Assembly (NCBI GenBank): GCA_041690535.1
Contig: JAWLHA010000012.1
Coordinates: forward strand, 19,118 to 83,117
Origin: JAWLHA01 sp041690535
GTDB lineage: Bacteria; Pseudomonadota; Gammaproteobacteria; Thiohalomonadales; Thiohalomonadaceae
Reading direction: 5' to 3'
DNA length: 64,000 nt
Positions 20,004 through 29,687 of this stretch are shown piece by piece. The position numbers and the translations under genes were made by a program. The notes under the pieces are model-generated. The model did not search any database, had not been told where the DNA came from, and worked only from the letters and a program-made list of their open reading frames with translations. The first letter of the stretch is position 1, and the number at the start of each line of letters is the position of its first letter.

Positions 20004-21269
20004 GTGCGGATTCTTTGGCTCTCTCACCTGGTTCCCTGGCCGCCCAAAGGGGGGGTGCTCCAGCGGAGCTACAATATGTTGCGCGAGCTTGGCGCGCGTC
20101 AGGAGGTTCACCTCCTTGCGTTCATACAGTCGCAACTCCTCGCCGATACCACCGGTTCAGTCGCCCAGGGATTGAAGGAGGCCGATGAGGCACTGCGCGG
20201 ATTTTGTGCATCGGTCCGTTTTGTCCCCATTCCTGCAGAGACCCGACGACACGGGCGCACGCTGCTGGCGCTGCGCGGTCTGGCCCGGCCGGGGGGATAC
20301 ACGATCGAGTGGCTGAGGTCGTCAGTCATGAGGCGTGAGATAGAAGCGATCCAAAAAGGCCTCAGTTTCGACTTGGTTCACTTCGACACCATCTCCCTCG
20401 CGCCTTACAGATCGCTCGTGAGGGGGCCGGCGACGGTCCTTGATCATCACAACGTGGAATCACACATGATGGTCCGGCGTGCCGAGCAGGAGAGAGATCT
20501 CCTCAAGCGGGGCTACTTCGTGCAGGAGGGGTGGAAACTTGCGCGATATGAGCGCCGGGTGTGCCGATCCTTCGATCTGAACATTACCTGTTCGGAGCTC
20601 GATTCGGAACGGCTGCTGCAGATCTCGCCGGGCCTACCCATTGAGGTGATTCCAAACGGTGTTGATACAGATTACTTTCGCCCGGGGTGTGAGACGGAGG
20701 CGTCACCGTCTCGGCTCGTTTTTGCCGGCAATCTGAAGTGGTATCCCAATCGGGACGCGATGATCTACTTCGCGCGTGAAGTTTGGCCGCGGCTTGCCTC
20801 GCGGCTTCCGGAGCTTACCATGGACGTGTGTGGGAGCGGACCGCCGGCGGAGCTTCTCGGGCTGGCCGCAAAAGACCCGCGTTTTCGGGTGCATGGCTTC
20901 GTGGACGATGTGCGCCCCTGGATCGGTGGCGCGGCCGTCTACGTCTGCCCCATCCGTGACGGAGGCGGTACCAAGCTGAAGGTACTGGATGCACTGGCTA
21001 TGGGCAAGGCGCTGGTGGCCGATCCCGTCGCGTGCGAGGGAATCGCTGTGACCCAGGGGAAAGATGTGGAGTTCGCCACTGACCCGGAGACCTTTGTAGC
21101 GCGCATCTGTGACTTGGTCGGGGATGAGGAGCGGCGTCGGCGGATGGGCGCGGCGGCGCGGACCCTGGTTACCGAACGCTACTCCTACCGCAGCATCGGG
21201 GCCCGCCTTTCCCGGATTTACGAGTCGTTGCCCGTGGCGTGTTCGGTTCCAGCGGTGCAGAGGGGCTGA
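20004..21269 (+). CDS. Glycosyltransferase family 4, exopolysaccharide biosynthesis
   Basis: A 421-residue GT-B glycosyltransferase resembling the sugar transferases associated with PEP-CTERM/EpsH-type exopolysaccharide loci. The acceptor lobe begins MRILWLSHLVPWPPKGGVLQ; the donor lobe has VIPNGVDTDYFRPG, LVFAGNLKWYPNRDAM and a nucleotide-sugar site with CPIRDGGGTKLKVLDALAMG. It should add a sugar to a lipid-linked repeat unit at the cytoplasmic membrane face. The start is GTG at 20004, preceded by GGGGG. It ends 7 bp before the AsnB-like gene and is clearly cotranscribed with it. Sugar specificity is unknown. Confidence 0.85.
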   Translation: MRILWLSHLVPWPPKGGVLQRSYNMLRELGARQEVHLLAFIQSQLLADTTGSVAQGLKEADEALRGFCASVRFVPIPAETRRHGRTLLALRGLARPGGYTIEWLRSSVMRREIEAIQKGLSFDLVHFDTISLAPYRSLVRGPATVLDHHNVESHMMVRRAEQERDLLKRGYFVQEGWKLARYERRVCRSFDLNITCSELDSERLLQISPGLPIEVIPNGVDTDYFRPGCETEASPSRLVFAGNLKWYPNRDAMIYFAREVWPRLASRLPELTMDVCGSGPPAELLGLAAKDPRFRVHGFVDDVRPWIGGAAVYVCPIRDGGGTKLKVLDALAMGKALVADPVACEGIAVTQGKDVEFATDPETFVARICDLVGDEERRRRMGAAARTLVTERYSYRSIGARLSRIYESLPVACSVPAVQRG

Positions 21270-21276
21270 CACACCG

Positions 21277-23298
21277 ATGTGCGGCATAGCGGGAGTGCTG
21301 GATTGCTGTCGGGAGACGCCTGAACCGGAACTTCGCTCCCTGGCCTCTGCAATGGCGGACAGCCTCTACCATCGGGGTCCGGACAGCGGTGGTGTTTGGG
21401 TGGACGCCGAGGCCGGCATTGCGCTGGCCCACCGCCGCCTGGCCGTGATCGATCTGTCACCCCATGGGCGCCAGCCAATGCACTCGTCCAGCGGGCGCTA
21501 CACCATCGTTTTTAATGGCGAAATTTACAATTTTCCGGAACTTCGCCAAAAACTGGAGCGTGCAGGGGCGATGTTTCGCGGCCACTCCGATACCGAGGTA
21601 CTCCTTGGCGCGGTCGACCACTGGGGCTTTGAACGGATGTTGGAGTGGGCGAACGGAATGTTCGCCCTTGCCTTGTGGGACCGGAAACGGCACACACTTC
21701 GGCTGGCCCGTGACCGGTTGGGCGAGAAGCCACTCTACTATGGATATGTGGGGAGCCAACTGCTGTTCGCCTCAGAGTTGAAGGCTCTTGCGCGTCACCC
21801 CGATTGGTGTGGGGACGTCGATCTGGAGGCCCTTGCCAGCGAGCTTCGTTTCGGCTACGTGGCCGCCCCACGGTCCATCTACGCGGGGATATACAAGCTG
21901 TCGCCAGGCTGCTGGGTCGAGTTCGACCGCTCACGGCGTCCCATCGTTCCCACACCTTCGGGACAAGCCATGGGGCCGGGACAGCCAGCGCGGTACTGGT
22001 CGCTCCGTGAGGTCGCCGAAGAGGGGATCCGCAACCCACTGCCGGTCACCGCCGAAGAGGTGGGCGAGGCCATGGAGCCATTGCTGCGTGCGGCGGTGCG
22101 GCGCCAGCTCCATTCCGATGTTCCTCTCGGCGCCTTCCTCTCCGGCGGTATTGATTCCACGACCGTCGCGGCAATCATGCAAGGGGAGTCGACCCGCCCG
22201 ATCCGGACCTTCACGGCCGCGTTCACTGACAGCGACTTCGATGAGTCGCATCATGCGAGACGGATCGCCGGGCACCTCGGGACGGATCACACCGAAGTCA
22301 GGGTGAGCGAAGAGGAGGCGTTGGCCCTCATCCCTGAGTTACCTCACTATTATGACGAGCCCTTTGCCGACCCCTCGCAGATCCCGACCCTGCTCATCTC
22401 ACGGCTGGCCCGGCGGAGTGTGACGGTTTGTCTGACCGGAGATGGTGGTGACGAGCTTTTCTGCGGCTACAACCGTTACCACTGGTTGGGCGCGAGTTGG
22501 CGCCATCTGCGGCGGCTTCCTGTTGCCGCACGGCAGAGCGTCGGGCGGATGCTTGGCGCGCTCCCACCGGCATTTTACGACCGTCTGCTCTTCCCTCGAC
22601 GGCGGCATGGGTTGGCGGCGCCGACCTCGGCGGGCCATCGCCTCCACAAGTTGGCCCGCGTCATTGGAGGCGAGGACCTCGAGGCCTTCTATCGACGGGG
22701 GATCAGCTATTGGCAGACCCCCGGGCAGCTGCTGGGGCGGGGGGACGGGATCCCCCAGGTTGAACCCCTGCAACTGCCACACCAACCCGCTGACCACATG
22801 ATGTACTGGGACGGGATGGTGTATCTCCCCGACGACTCCTTGGCCAAGGTGGACCGGGCCTCGATGGCTGCGAGCCTGGAGACACGTTTGCCGCTCCTGG
22901 ATCGGCACGTGGTTGAATTCGCATGGCGCCTTCCCCTTGCTACGAAAGTGTACAAGGGGCGCAGCAAGTGGCCGCTGCGACAGGTGCTGTATCGTCAGGT
23001 CCCTCCCGAGTTGGTTGAGCGACCGAAGATGGGTTTTTCGGTTCCGATCGGTCGCTGGCTGCAGGGGCCGCTGCGGGACTGGGCAGAATCACTGCTCGAC
23101 CCGGCAAGCCTTCTGAACCAGGGGATCTTCGATCCGGGCCCGATCCGCGCCTGCTGGGCGCAGCACCTCAGTGGTCGTCATAACCGCCAGGCGGAATTGT
23201 GGGCTGTGCTCATGTTCCTGGCGTGGCACGCGGACGTTAAGCACCAGCCGGTGACCCGCCTCGAGCCACACCCCACAGCGGCCCATGCGGCACCCTGA
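21277..23298 (+). CDS. Asparagine synthase-like glutamine amidotransferase of the polysaccharide locus
   Basis: A 673-residue AsnB-type enzyme. The start at 21277 gives MCGIAGVLD, with the catalytic Cys2 needed by the class II amidotransferase domain; an earlier in-frame start overlaps the previous gene and would bury it. The N-terminal glutaminase (1-200) has HRGPDSGG and FNGEIYNF. The synthase domain has the ATP-binding PP-loop LSGGIDSTTVAAI, and later CLTGDGGDELFCGYNRY. In exopolysaccharide loci these proteins are thought to amidate sugar uronic acids or related groups rather than make free asparagine; that is inference here. It is convergent with the deacetylase, 23 bp away. Confidence 0.88.
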   Translation: MCGIAGVLDCCRETPEPELRSLASAMADSLYHRGPDSGGVWVDAEAGIALAHRRLAVIDLSPHGRQPMHSSSGRYTIVFNGEIYNFPELRQKLERAGAMFRGHSDTEVLLGAVDHWGFERMLEWANGMFALALWDRKRHTLRLARDRLGEKPLYYGYVGSQLLFASELKALARHPDWCGDVDLEALASELRFGYVAAPRSIYAGIYKLSPGCWVEFDRSRRPIVPTPSGQAMGPGQPARYWSLREVAEEGIRNPLPVTAEEVGEAMEPLLRAAVRRQLHSDVPLGAFLSGGIDSTTVAAIMQGESTRPIRTFTAAFTDSDFDESHHARRIAGHLGTDHTEVRVSEEEALALIPELPHYYDEPFADPSQIPTLLISRLARRSVTVCLTGDGGDELFCGYNRYHWLGASWRHLRRLPVAARQSVGRMLGALPPAFYDRLLFPRRRHGLAAPTSAGHRLHKLARVIGGEDLEAFYRRGISYWQTPGQLLGRGDGIPQVEPLQLPHQPADHMMYWDGMVYLPDDSLAKVDRASMAASLETRLPLLDRHVVEFAWRLPLATKVYKGRSKWPLRQVLYRQVPPELVERPKMGFSVPIGRWLQGPLRDWAESLLDPASLLNQGIFDPGPIRACWAQHLSGRHNRQAELWAVLMFLAWHADVKHQPVTRLEPHPTAAHAAP

Positions 23299-23321
23299 GG
23301 GAGAGTGAACGCGGTAATCCG

Positions 23322-24347
23322 TCACAACCACGCAGAGATTCGTGCAAGGAAAGCACTCTTGGTTGCCGAGATATCCTGATGGAGGCCGACCCGGCGAAGC
23401 ATATACCGATCGGTGTGCGAGTGGTTCCACCCCTTGACCGTGGAGCACGCCCCGGAATAGTTCCTTTCAACTTCTCTCATGGCCGTCGGCGAGGCATCCC
23501 CATTGGGGTAGCAGAACAGCGCCGGAGCGGTGCCGGTGTGCCGGGAAATGGTCGCCTTCGACTCGCGCACCTCGCGCTCAACCTGTGCGTCGCTCAGGCT
23601 CGGCAGCAGCCGGGAGTGCCGACAGGTGTGCGAGCCAATCTCCACAAGACCGCTGTCCATCATCTCTTTGATTTGAGCCCAGTCCAATACTGACGCCCCC
23701 GTGTGGCCTTGGTTCAGCTCAATCCGTTGCTCCATCGAAGCGACGCGTTCAACCAGATCGCCATCTCCGAACCGCTGTTTCGCCGCGTTGATGATCGTGT
23801 CGAGAATCTCGGGATCCGGCAGGCGGTGGAAGGCCTGCTGATCAACGGCTAACCTGGTAAGCCATCTGAACTCTCTCGTCTTCCACACACTGAAAGGCGA
23901 CGACTGCGCGGCCCGAAGAACAGCCCCCAACCGCTCTGGCCAAAACCCCTGATGGCCCCCCACCATGTCCGACACCACAAACACCGTCGCGGGAACGCCC
24001 TGTGCCTTGAGGAGCGGAAACGCATGCTCATAATTATCGCACCACCCGTCATCGAAGGTCACGGCGCAAGCCCGCTCCGGAACCTTGTGGCCGGCGGACA
24101 CGCGCGCGATCCAGTCGGACAGATGCACCAGAGCGAAGTGGCGTTTGATCACTTTTAAGTGCATCTGCAGCGCCTCGGGATATACGACCATTCCCGGTTG
24201 CTCATCAAGCAGTCTCTCATCATGGGGGGGCAGGATGCGATGGTAAGTCAGGATGAGCAGCCGGTTCTTGGTGAGTGGCCAAACCGATGGGGCGACCGCC
24301 GCAGCGCATTCAACCATGGCGCGTTTAACAAGACGTTTTATCCACAT
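23322..24347 (-). CDS. Polysaccharide deacetylase (NodB domain)
   Basis: About 341 residues from MWIKRLVKRAMVE at 24347; an in-frame start 24 codons upstream is possible but lacks a clear family match. The NodB fold shows LLILTYHRIL, the metal-binding TFDDGWCDNYEHAFPLL, and EIGSHTCRHSRLLPSLSD with the HxxxH metal site; FCYPNGD follows. It should remove N- or O-acetyl groups from a growing polysaccharide. No signal peptide is evident, so it could act on lipid-linked intermediates in the cytoplasm. It points left, opposite to the flanking genes, within the exopolysaccharide locus. Confidence 0.87.
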   Translation of the reverse strand: MWIKRLVKRAMVECAAAVAPSVWPLTKNRLLILTYHRILPPHDERLLDEQPGMVVYPEALQMHLKVIKRHFALVHLSDWIARVSAGHKVPERACAVTFDDGWCDNYEHAFPLLKAQGVPATVFVVSDMVGGHQGFWPERLGAVLRAAQSSPFSVWKTREFRWLTRLAVDQQAFHRLPDPEILDTIINAAKQRFGDGDLVERVASMEQRIELNQGHTGASVLDWAQIKEMMDSGLVEIGSHTCRHSRLLPSLSDAQVEREVRESKATISRHTGTAPALFCYPNGDASPTAMREVERNYSGACSTVKGWNHSHTDRYMLRRVGLHQDISATKSAFLARISAWL

Positions 24348-24690
24348 ACCTACTCGCGAGTCAGGAAAGCGTTCTTCAGAAGGGTAGTATAGGCGGTTAC
24401 GCCGGCTGAGACGGTGCACGCGAGTTGCGCGAATTCACCGTCTCACTTCAGGCCCATTGCCCACGCGCAAGTACACAGCCAAGGAGAGAAAGCCGGATGG
24501 GCCGGGTTGCCCAGCGGATGCATTCCTTTCATGTCTATAATCGTTCTTACAGAAAATAACCACGCAGCGGTACGTGATGGTGCAACCCAACACCTCTCGA
24601 AAGTCATGGCAGTGTCGAATCGGCAGGGAGATTTGCGTGTCCGGCGGCTCAGGGCTGTACAAGTAAGGCGAGGTCGGGCACAAGGCGGGA

Positions 24691-25881
24691 ATGGCAATGC
24701 ATCGCAGGAAAGAATGTCTACTGGTTGTCGGGAACTACTCGAACCGCGTCGGATACGCGTGGAACAACATCCACCGTCTATTCGGTGCCATCACGGAGGT
24801 TGTAGACCGGGCTGGTGTCGATGTCGTTGTCTCCTTCGATGAGATCGAGCCCCCGGTTGACTGCGTCAATGAAGGGCATGTCAAGGAGATCCTGCAGCTA
24901 TCACCTGCGCCATCGACGCTCAACACCCTGATGCGCATGCTCCAGACGATCAGGACAAGAGGTGTGCGCTACCTCTATTTGACTGATCAAGCGGTGGTCA
25001 GCTGGCGATACCCGCTCTATCGGATGATGGGTGTCAAATCCATCGTCGTTCATTGCCGTATTTCCGTACCCGATCCCGATCCGGTACACCTGGACCGTAG
25101 TGCCTATGGCTGGCTCAAGTTCGCGATGTCGCGCGTGCCCTTCCTCGGGGCCGATCGCGTCTATGCCGTATCCGATTTCGTGCGCGATCGGCTGATATTG
25201 AAAGGCCGATTTCCTGAAAAGCGGGCCGTTACCATCATTAACGGAGTGGATGTAGGGCGTATCCGTCCCCCGGCCACGGAGGAGAGGAGCGGGCCGATCA
25301 GGATCGTCTGCGCCGGTCGGGCCACGAAGCACAAGGGGATTCACATACTCATCGAGGCGGCAAGAGTGCTCAGGGACGAGTATGGGTGCACCGATTTCGT
25401 GGTGGTGTACGCCGGCGATGGCCCGGACATGCGATGGTTTGAAGGCTTGGTCAAGCAGTGGCGATTGGAGCCGCATGTGCTGTTTTCAGGGCAATTGAGC
25501 AGCATCCATGAGCTGCTGGAGAGGGCGGATATTGTCGTAGTACCCTCGATATGGGGCGATGCCTGCCCCTCGTCGGTGGCGGAAGGGATGGCATCCGGCA
25601 GGCCTTTGGTGGCCACGGCGGTTGGGGGCGTTCCCGAGCAGGTGGGTGATCCGGGTAACGCGGTGCTGGTTCCGCCCGGCGATGTGGGCGCACTGGCTGC
25701 GGCGCTGGTGCGCCTGATCGGAGACCCGGAGGAGCGGCGACGGGTGGGGTGCAATGGGAGGCGTCGCGCAGAGTTGGCACTGGACGAGAAGAGCTATCAT
25801 CAAAGGGTGCTCTCTCAGCTACTGGCCGACTTCGGTTTTGAAGCGGACCCGTTCCCGAAGGCCCAAGGACTGGATGGCTAA
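24691..25881 (+). CDS. Glycosyltransferase family 4
   Basis: A 396-residue GT-B enzyme. The N-lobe starts CLLVVGNYSNRVGYAWNN; the C-lobe holds VTIINGVDVGRIRPP, RIVCAGRATKHKGIHILIEA and the donor-binding VVVPSIWGDACPSSVAEGMA followed by VGGVPEQV. This is a retaining GT4 pattern, probably adding a hexose to the exopolysaccharide repeat. Start ATG 24691 has GGCGGG just upstream. A possible membrane association through basic segments cannot be excluded. It is preceded by a 343-bp divergent gap and followed by a convergent glycosyltransferase-like gene. Confidence 0.87.
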   Translation: MAMHRRKECLLVVGNYSNRVGYAWNNIHRLFGAITEVVDRAGVDVVVSFDEIEPPVDCVNEGHVKEILQLSPAPSTLNTLMRMLQTIRTRGVRYLYLTDQAVVSWRYPLYRMMGVKSIVVHCRISVPDPDPVHLDRSAYGWLKFAMSRVPFLGADRVYAVSDFVRDRLILKGRFPEKRAVTIINGVDVGRIRPPATEERSGPIRIVCAGRATKHKGIHILIEAARVLRDEYGCTDFVVVYAGDGPDMRWFEGLVKQWRLEPHVLFSGQLSSIHELLERADIVVVPSIWGDACPSSVAEGMASGRPLVATAVGGVPEQVGDPGNAVLVPPGDVGALAAALVRLIGDPEERRRVGCNGRRRAELALDEKSYHQRVLSQLLADFGFEADPFPKAQGLDG

Positions 25882-25970
25882 CGAACTGGGGCCGGCCCCT
25901 CCCTGGTGTTCTGTTCCCGTAGTCCTGCATCTCACCGCGCGGCCGTGATGGAAGTGTGCGCTCGACCTGC

Positions 25971-27407
25971 TCAGTTGCCGGGCCTGCACGCAACGTTCAG
26001 TGCGTCAGTCCGCGCCGGGTCCGGGGCGCCAAACTGCTCTTCAAGCCGGCTCAGACGCTGAATGACCGCAACGGCATCCGACTCCTTCGCGCCTTTTGAG
26101 AAGGCACTCAGCAAGCCCGCTCGTTCACCCAGCAGCCAGTTGTCTATTGCATTGAGGTACCGCATTTCCGGCTGATTGACCTTGGCACGCAGGCCCGTTG
26201 TCCAGGGGCGACCGGCTTCTCGTTCGATTTCCCGGAGCGTGCGTGACAGGGCGCGTGTACTCGCCTCTGCTGAGATATGCTGCTCCGCCCAAACCCTAGG
26301 GGAAAACTCCCGGTGGTGGTCCGAGAACCAGCTCAGCGCGTCCTCGAGTTCGCGGTCGGCCACCACCTTGCCGGTGGATGCGTTGATGTGCCTGTGGTTG
26401 CCGCAGACACTCTCCTTCAGCAGCAGCACCGGGGTGCCTGCGAACATCCCCTCAGCGAGCCCCTTGTTTGACCCCTCCCTCAGTGACAGCAGTACGTTGA
26501 CTTTCGATTGGTTGATCAGGACATTGAGCTGCTCCTGGCTGACGCCATCAAAGAAGTCGATGCGTGCGTGCTTCCGGGCCCAGGCCAAGGTCTCGTGTAC
26601 TTCGCGCCTGGCGGTCCCATGGGTTGCGCACACCAGGGCGGCCGTGAATTCAGCGCGCCTCTGGCTCACCTTTGCGACTGCGCGGAGATAGCGGTCGACA
26701 CGCTTGATTGGGTTGTAGTTGGCAACGTAGATGGAGTCGTACAACTTGGGCTCGTGGGGTAACGGATAGAAGCGGGCGGAATTGGCCCAGTCCGCGGGAC
26801 CAAGGGTCACCGGCACAAGATTGGAGTGGATGTCGTGAAGGAGCGAGTAGTCATCATCGTAGGGAGAGAACACGACCACAGGTTCGGGCCTCAGTTGCGC
26901 ATAGGCCAGAATGTCCGGAAGGCTGTAACCAACCCAGCTTGGTTCCAGGACGATCTGGAAATACTTGGTTAGCAGCTTTGTCTCCAGGAGCTGAAGGAAC
27001 GGTGAAAATGTCTCGGTGAACTTGACGATGACGGCGCCTCGTTCAATGACACCGGTCGGCGAAATCGATGGCGTCTTCAGGATGAGGACGCGATTCGCCA
27101 GATCCGCTGCGGCGTGTGTTGGGGGAGGGCCTAGAATGCTGACGATCTCTTGAACCCCGCTCTTAGACCCGGACAGAAGGCCCCCCAGCATCGATGTTGC
27201 AGCAGGGACGGTCCCAATGCGGCGTCCCTTGAGAATGAAATCCAGTGCACGCCGACGCATGCCAAGGATGCGAAGTAGAAAACCGGCAAGGACAAGGGTG
27301 TAGGCGATCGGCTGTTTCAACCGGGTATATAGCCGAAAGGTGAGGTCCTGGCGAAGCGTGAAGCGGATAAGCGTGCTTCGTGAGTAGGTGGGTGGTGCGG
27401 AGTTCAT
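25971..27407 (-). CDS. Glycosyltransferase-like protein of the exopolysaccharide locus
   Basis: About 478 residues from MNSAPPTYSRST at 27407. The frame stays open to 27743, but only through the family A MITE, so that extension is not believed. There is a hydrophobic stretch near residues 30-50 (IAYTLVLAGFLLRILGM). The C-terminal half resembles GT-B donor domains: SIYVANYNPIKRVDRYLRAV, HARIDFFDGVSQEQLNVLIN and LSLREGSNKGLAEGMFAGTPVLLLKE. The N-terminal half does not match a family I can name. It probably transfers a sugar in the same pathway. It is leftward, convergent with the gene at 24691. Confidence 0.72.
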   Translation of the reverse strand: MNSAPPTYSRSTLIRFTLRQDLTFRLYTRLKQPIAYTLVLAGFLLRILGMRRRALDFILKGRRIGTVPAATSMLGGLLSGSKSGVQEIVSILGPPPTHAAADLANRVLILKTPSISPTGVIERGAVIVKFTETFSPFLQLLETKLLTKYFQIVLEPSWVGYSLPDILAYAQLRPEPVVVFSPYDDDYSLLHDIHSNLVPVTLGPADWANSARFYPLPHEPKLYDSIYVANYNPIKRVDRYLRAVAKVSQRRAEFTAALVCATHGTARREVHETLAWARKHARIDFFDGVSQEQLNVLINQSKVNVLLSLREGSNKGLAEGMFAGTPVLLLKESVCGNHRHINASTGKVVADRELEDALSWFSDHHREFSPRVWAEQHISAEASTRALSRTLREIEREAGRPWTTGLRAKVNQPEMRYLNAIDNWLLGERAGLLSAFSKGAKESDAVAVIQRLSRLEEQFGAPDPARTDALNVACRPGN

Positions 27408-27630
27408 GGTAGCCGTTCTCTCGGTTTCGCCAGAGGAAATAGGTGACAACGCGGGTGTCGATTGCAGGCGCGGTTCCTCATGTACTCCGCTGCCCTCGGG
27501 TTTGCGGGGGGCCGTCTGCCGGTGTTGCGACGAACTCCCTAACAGTCGGCACTTGCCAGCAACAGGCGTCAAGACCGGGACATGCCCTAACACAGTCGTG
27601 TGCGCGCATGATGTTGCCATGGTGTCTTGC

Positions 27631-27893
27631 CAGGGTGAACGCATACTAACGTCACGGCCGTGCTGTGAGCGGCGTAAGTCCTTGCAGGTCCGCTGTGAAT
27701 ACGACCGACATGGATGTCGGGAGTGAAGATTATGCAGGAGCAATCATCTTCCATCCATGTTACGCTCGACGGCCGCAGCCGCTCCGGGCATCCTGCCGTC
27801 CCGCGGCATAAGTGCGTCCTTGCACCAATCCATGCGGCCGACGACCTGCTTTCAAGGACTTACGTCGCTCTCGGTAAGTATGCGTTCACCTTG
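27631..27893. mobile_element. Family A MITE-like element, copy A4 (263 bp), perfect 10-bp target duplication, inverted orientation
   Basis: The element is flanked on both sides by GGTGTCTTGC (27621-27630 and 27894-27903), an exact 10-bp direct repeat, the clearest sign of transposition in the window. Ends are CAGGGTGAACGCATACT and AAGTATGCGTTCACCTTG. The asymmetric arm CGTCACGGCCGTGCTGTGAG is on the left here but on the right in copies A1, A2, A3 and A5, so A4 inserted in the opposite orientation. It contains the long internal modules. Confidence 0.95.
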
Positions 27894-28214
27894 GGTGTCT
27901 TGCGACCAAACGAGCGGCCCACTCACGAGTGGGCAGGCACGGGGCGAGCAGGTGCGCCGCAATCAGATGATAGTCAATAGGTTGGGAGCTGCATGGAAGA
28001 TCTCGATCCCGGGGTGGTTACCGGATTGGAGCGCATGAGGCGAGTCGTTCCGCCGGGGGGCATGCGCTGCCTGCCCGGGGCTGTTGTCGAACATGCTGCG
28101 GGAGCGAATCGGAGGGCGAGTGCGGCCGCAGTCCGGGGTTGCAAATCGGGGCAAGGGGGCGTAGGTCGGGTGCACGTCCGTGTGCATCGTGTCCGGTGTT
28201 GCTTCGGCGTTGTA
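27894..28214. other. Intergenic region downstream of the beta-helix gene
   Basis: A gap of 321 bp between MITE A4 and the end of the leftward beta-helix gene. No believable gene, promoter or terminator hairpin is visible. A rightward open frame beginning at 27993 runs on through the complement of the beta-helix gene and is a shadow. Confidence 0.5.
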
Positions 28215-29687
28215 CTACTGTACTTCGATCAACTCGGGGGGCAGGGGCCGTACAAAGTCGACGTGATGACCATGGGTTCCCCGGTATTCGGCATACGCCG
28301 CCGTGAGCATTCCCTCCGTGTCGACGATTCCTGCGCTTGGCCGCCCGGCCAGGTTGTCCTCGCGGACCAGCTTCGAGCCACTGTATCCGTCCCACGAAGA
28401 GATATGCTGAGGCCAGCTGGCATCCTCATTGACAATGACGTTGTTCTTGAAGCGGACGGGTCCGGGGGAGCTTCCCAGTTCATCCACTGTCACCGCTTTG
28501 CTCTGCCCTCCGATGAAGGTATTCCGATAGAAGTAGTGCTCGCCGTATCCGGCAGGACCGGCCCCTACCCGTACCGGACGCCCGCTGGAAGGTGACTTAA
28601 TGAGGTTGAAGGAAATGTCATAATTCCCGCCACCGTCCTGGTTGTACGTCCAGATGACACCCTGGTTCGAGCGGACGTCGTCTACAGCCGTATTGCCACG
28701 GATGGACCAGTAGTAACTCCCATCCTTGAGCCCGATGCCAATCTGCGAGCCGATGTTCTTGAGTGTGTTCCCTTCGACAACGACCTTGTTTCGTTTGTAG
28801 CTGCACACCAGTCCATACCCATTGCTGGTGTCCTCGGCGACATTGTCCAAAATGGCGATGTAGTTGGAACCGCTGGTGGAGCGGAGCGAAATTGGCGCCT
28901 GGTTTTTGCTGTCGGGGCTGTAGAGGTGACGGTAGAAGTGGTTCTTGTACCACATGCCGCGGCTGGCGGGCCCTGCGACCAGGAAACCGTAGGATGCGTT
29001 TCCGCCGCTCATGTTCTGGAACTTGAACCCGGAAAACCAGGCATCGTTGCCCTTATCGAGACGAATGTAGGCTTTCGTCATGTCGACGACCGGCTGCTCA
29101 CCCGGGTACGCCAACCACACGACCGGTTCGGTCGAACGCAGGTTCAGGCCACCCACATCCCAGTTCGCCACATAGGTGTAATAGGTCCCTTTGCGAAAGT
29201 AGACAAAGGTGTTTGCAGGCGCCCGCCCATAGAAGTCGGAAATGGTGCGCCATGGATTGGTGATTGTCCCGGTACCGCCGTTGGCCGCCGACTTGCCGTT
29301 GTTGGCATCGATGAAGGCAAAGCCGTCCTGAGTTACTGTTATGGTCCACGAGACCGTGTCGACGGTTCCTTGGCTGTCCGTGACCCTCAGGGACACGGAA
29401 TGGGGCGAGTTGGTCGTCGTGGGCTTGGGCCAGACGATCTCGCCGGTGCGTGCATCAATGGACATCCCGGTCGGGGCCTGGGTCAATTGGTAGGTAAAGG
29501 GGTATACCCCGCCAAACACGGCCGGGCGGACGTTGTACTCAAGTCCGGGATAGGCTCTATAGAAACGATTGTCTGTATTGAGGTTCGGCTGTGGCTGAGT
29601 GATTTCCAGCGGGTACGGGGCGGCAATGGTCACCGTCCCGAACGCCAGAAATGCGATGGCAAGTAAGTATCTGATTCGATTCAGCAT
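28215..29687 (-). CDS. Secreted right-handed beta-helix protein with Ig-like domain
   Basis: A 490-residue exported protein: signal peptide MLNRIRYLLAIAFLAFGTVTIAA, then a cadherin/He_PIG-like Ig module (about 25-110; PTGMSIDARTGEIVWPKP is typical), then a long parallel beta-helix (about 125-460) with Asn-ladder turns such as NYIAILDNVAEDTSNGYG, NKVVVEGNTLKNIGSQIGIG and RGNTAVDDVRSNQGVIW. Beta-helix proteins in exopolysaccharide loci are often lyases or epimerases; no catalytic set can be named here. It may trim or modify the secreted polymer outside the inner membrane. It points left, flanked by gaps on both sides, so it is probably transcribed alone. Confidence 0.78.
   Translation of the reverse strand: MLNRIRYLLAIAFLAFGTVTIAAPYPLEITQPQPNLNTDNRFYRAYPGLEYNVRPAVFGGVYPFTYQLTQAPTGMSIDARTGEIVWPKPTTTNSPHSVSLRVTDSQGTVDTVSWTITVTQDGFAFIDANNGKSAANGGTGTITNPWRTISDFYGRAPANTFVYFRKGTYYTYVANWDVGGLNLRSTEPVVWLAYPGEQPVVDMTKAYIRLDKGNDAWFSGFKFQNMSGGNASYGFLVAGPASRGMWYKNHFYRHLYSPDSKNQAPISLRSTSGSNYIAILDNVAEDTSNGYGLVCSYKRNKVVVEGNTLKNIGSQIGIGLKDGSYYWSIRGNTAVDDVRSNQGVIWTYNQDGGGNYDISFNLIKSPSSGRPVRVGAGPAGYGEHYFYRNTFIGGQSKAVTVDELGSSPGPVRFKNNVIVNEDASWPQHISSWDGYSGSKLVREDNLAGRPSAGIVDTEGMLTAAYAEYRGTHGHHVDFVRPLPPELIEVQ

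Noticed and set aside
27408..27743. N-terminal extension of the glycosyltransferase-like protein
   Set aside because: The extra codons run through the MITE A4 arm; other copies of the element show that this is not coding sequence.
27993..28595. A 200-codon rightward frame
   Set aside because: Most of it is the complement of the beta-helix gene and it has no family match.
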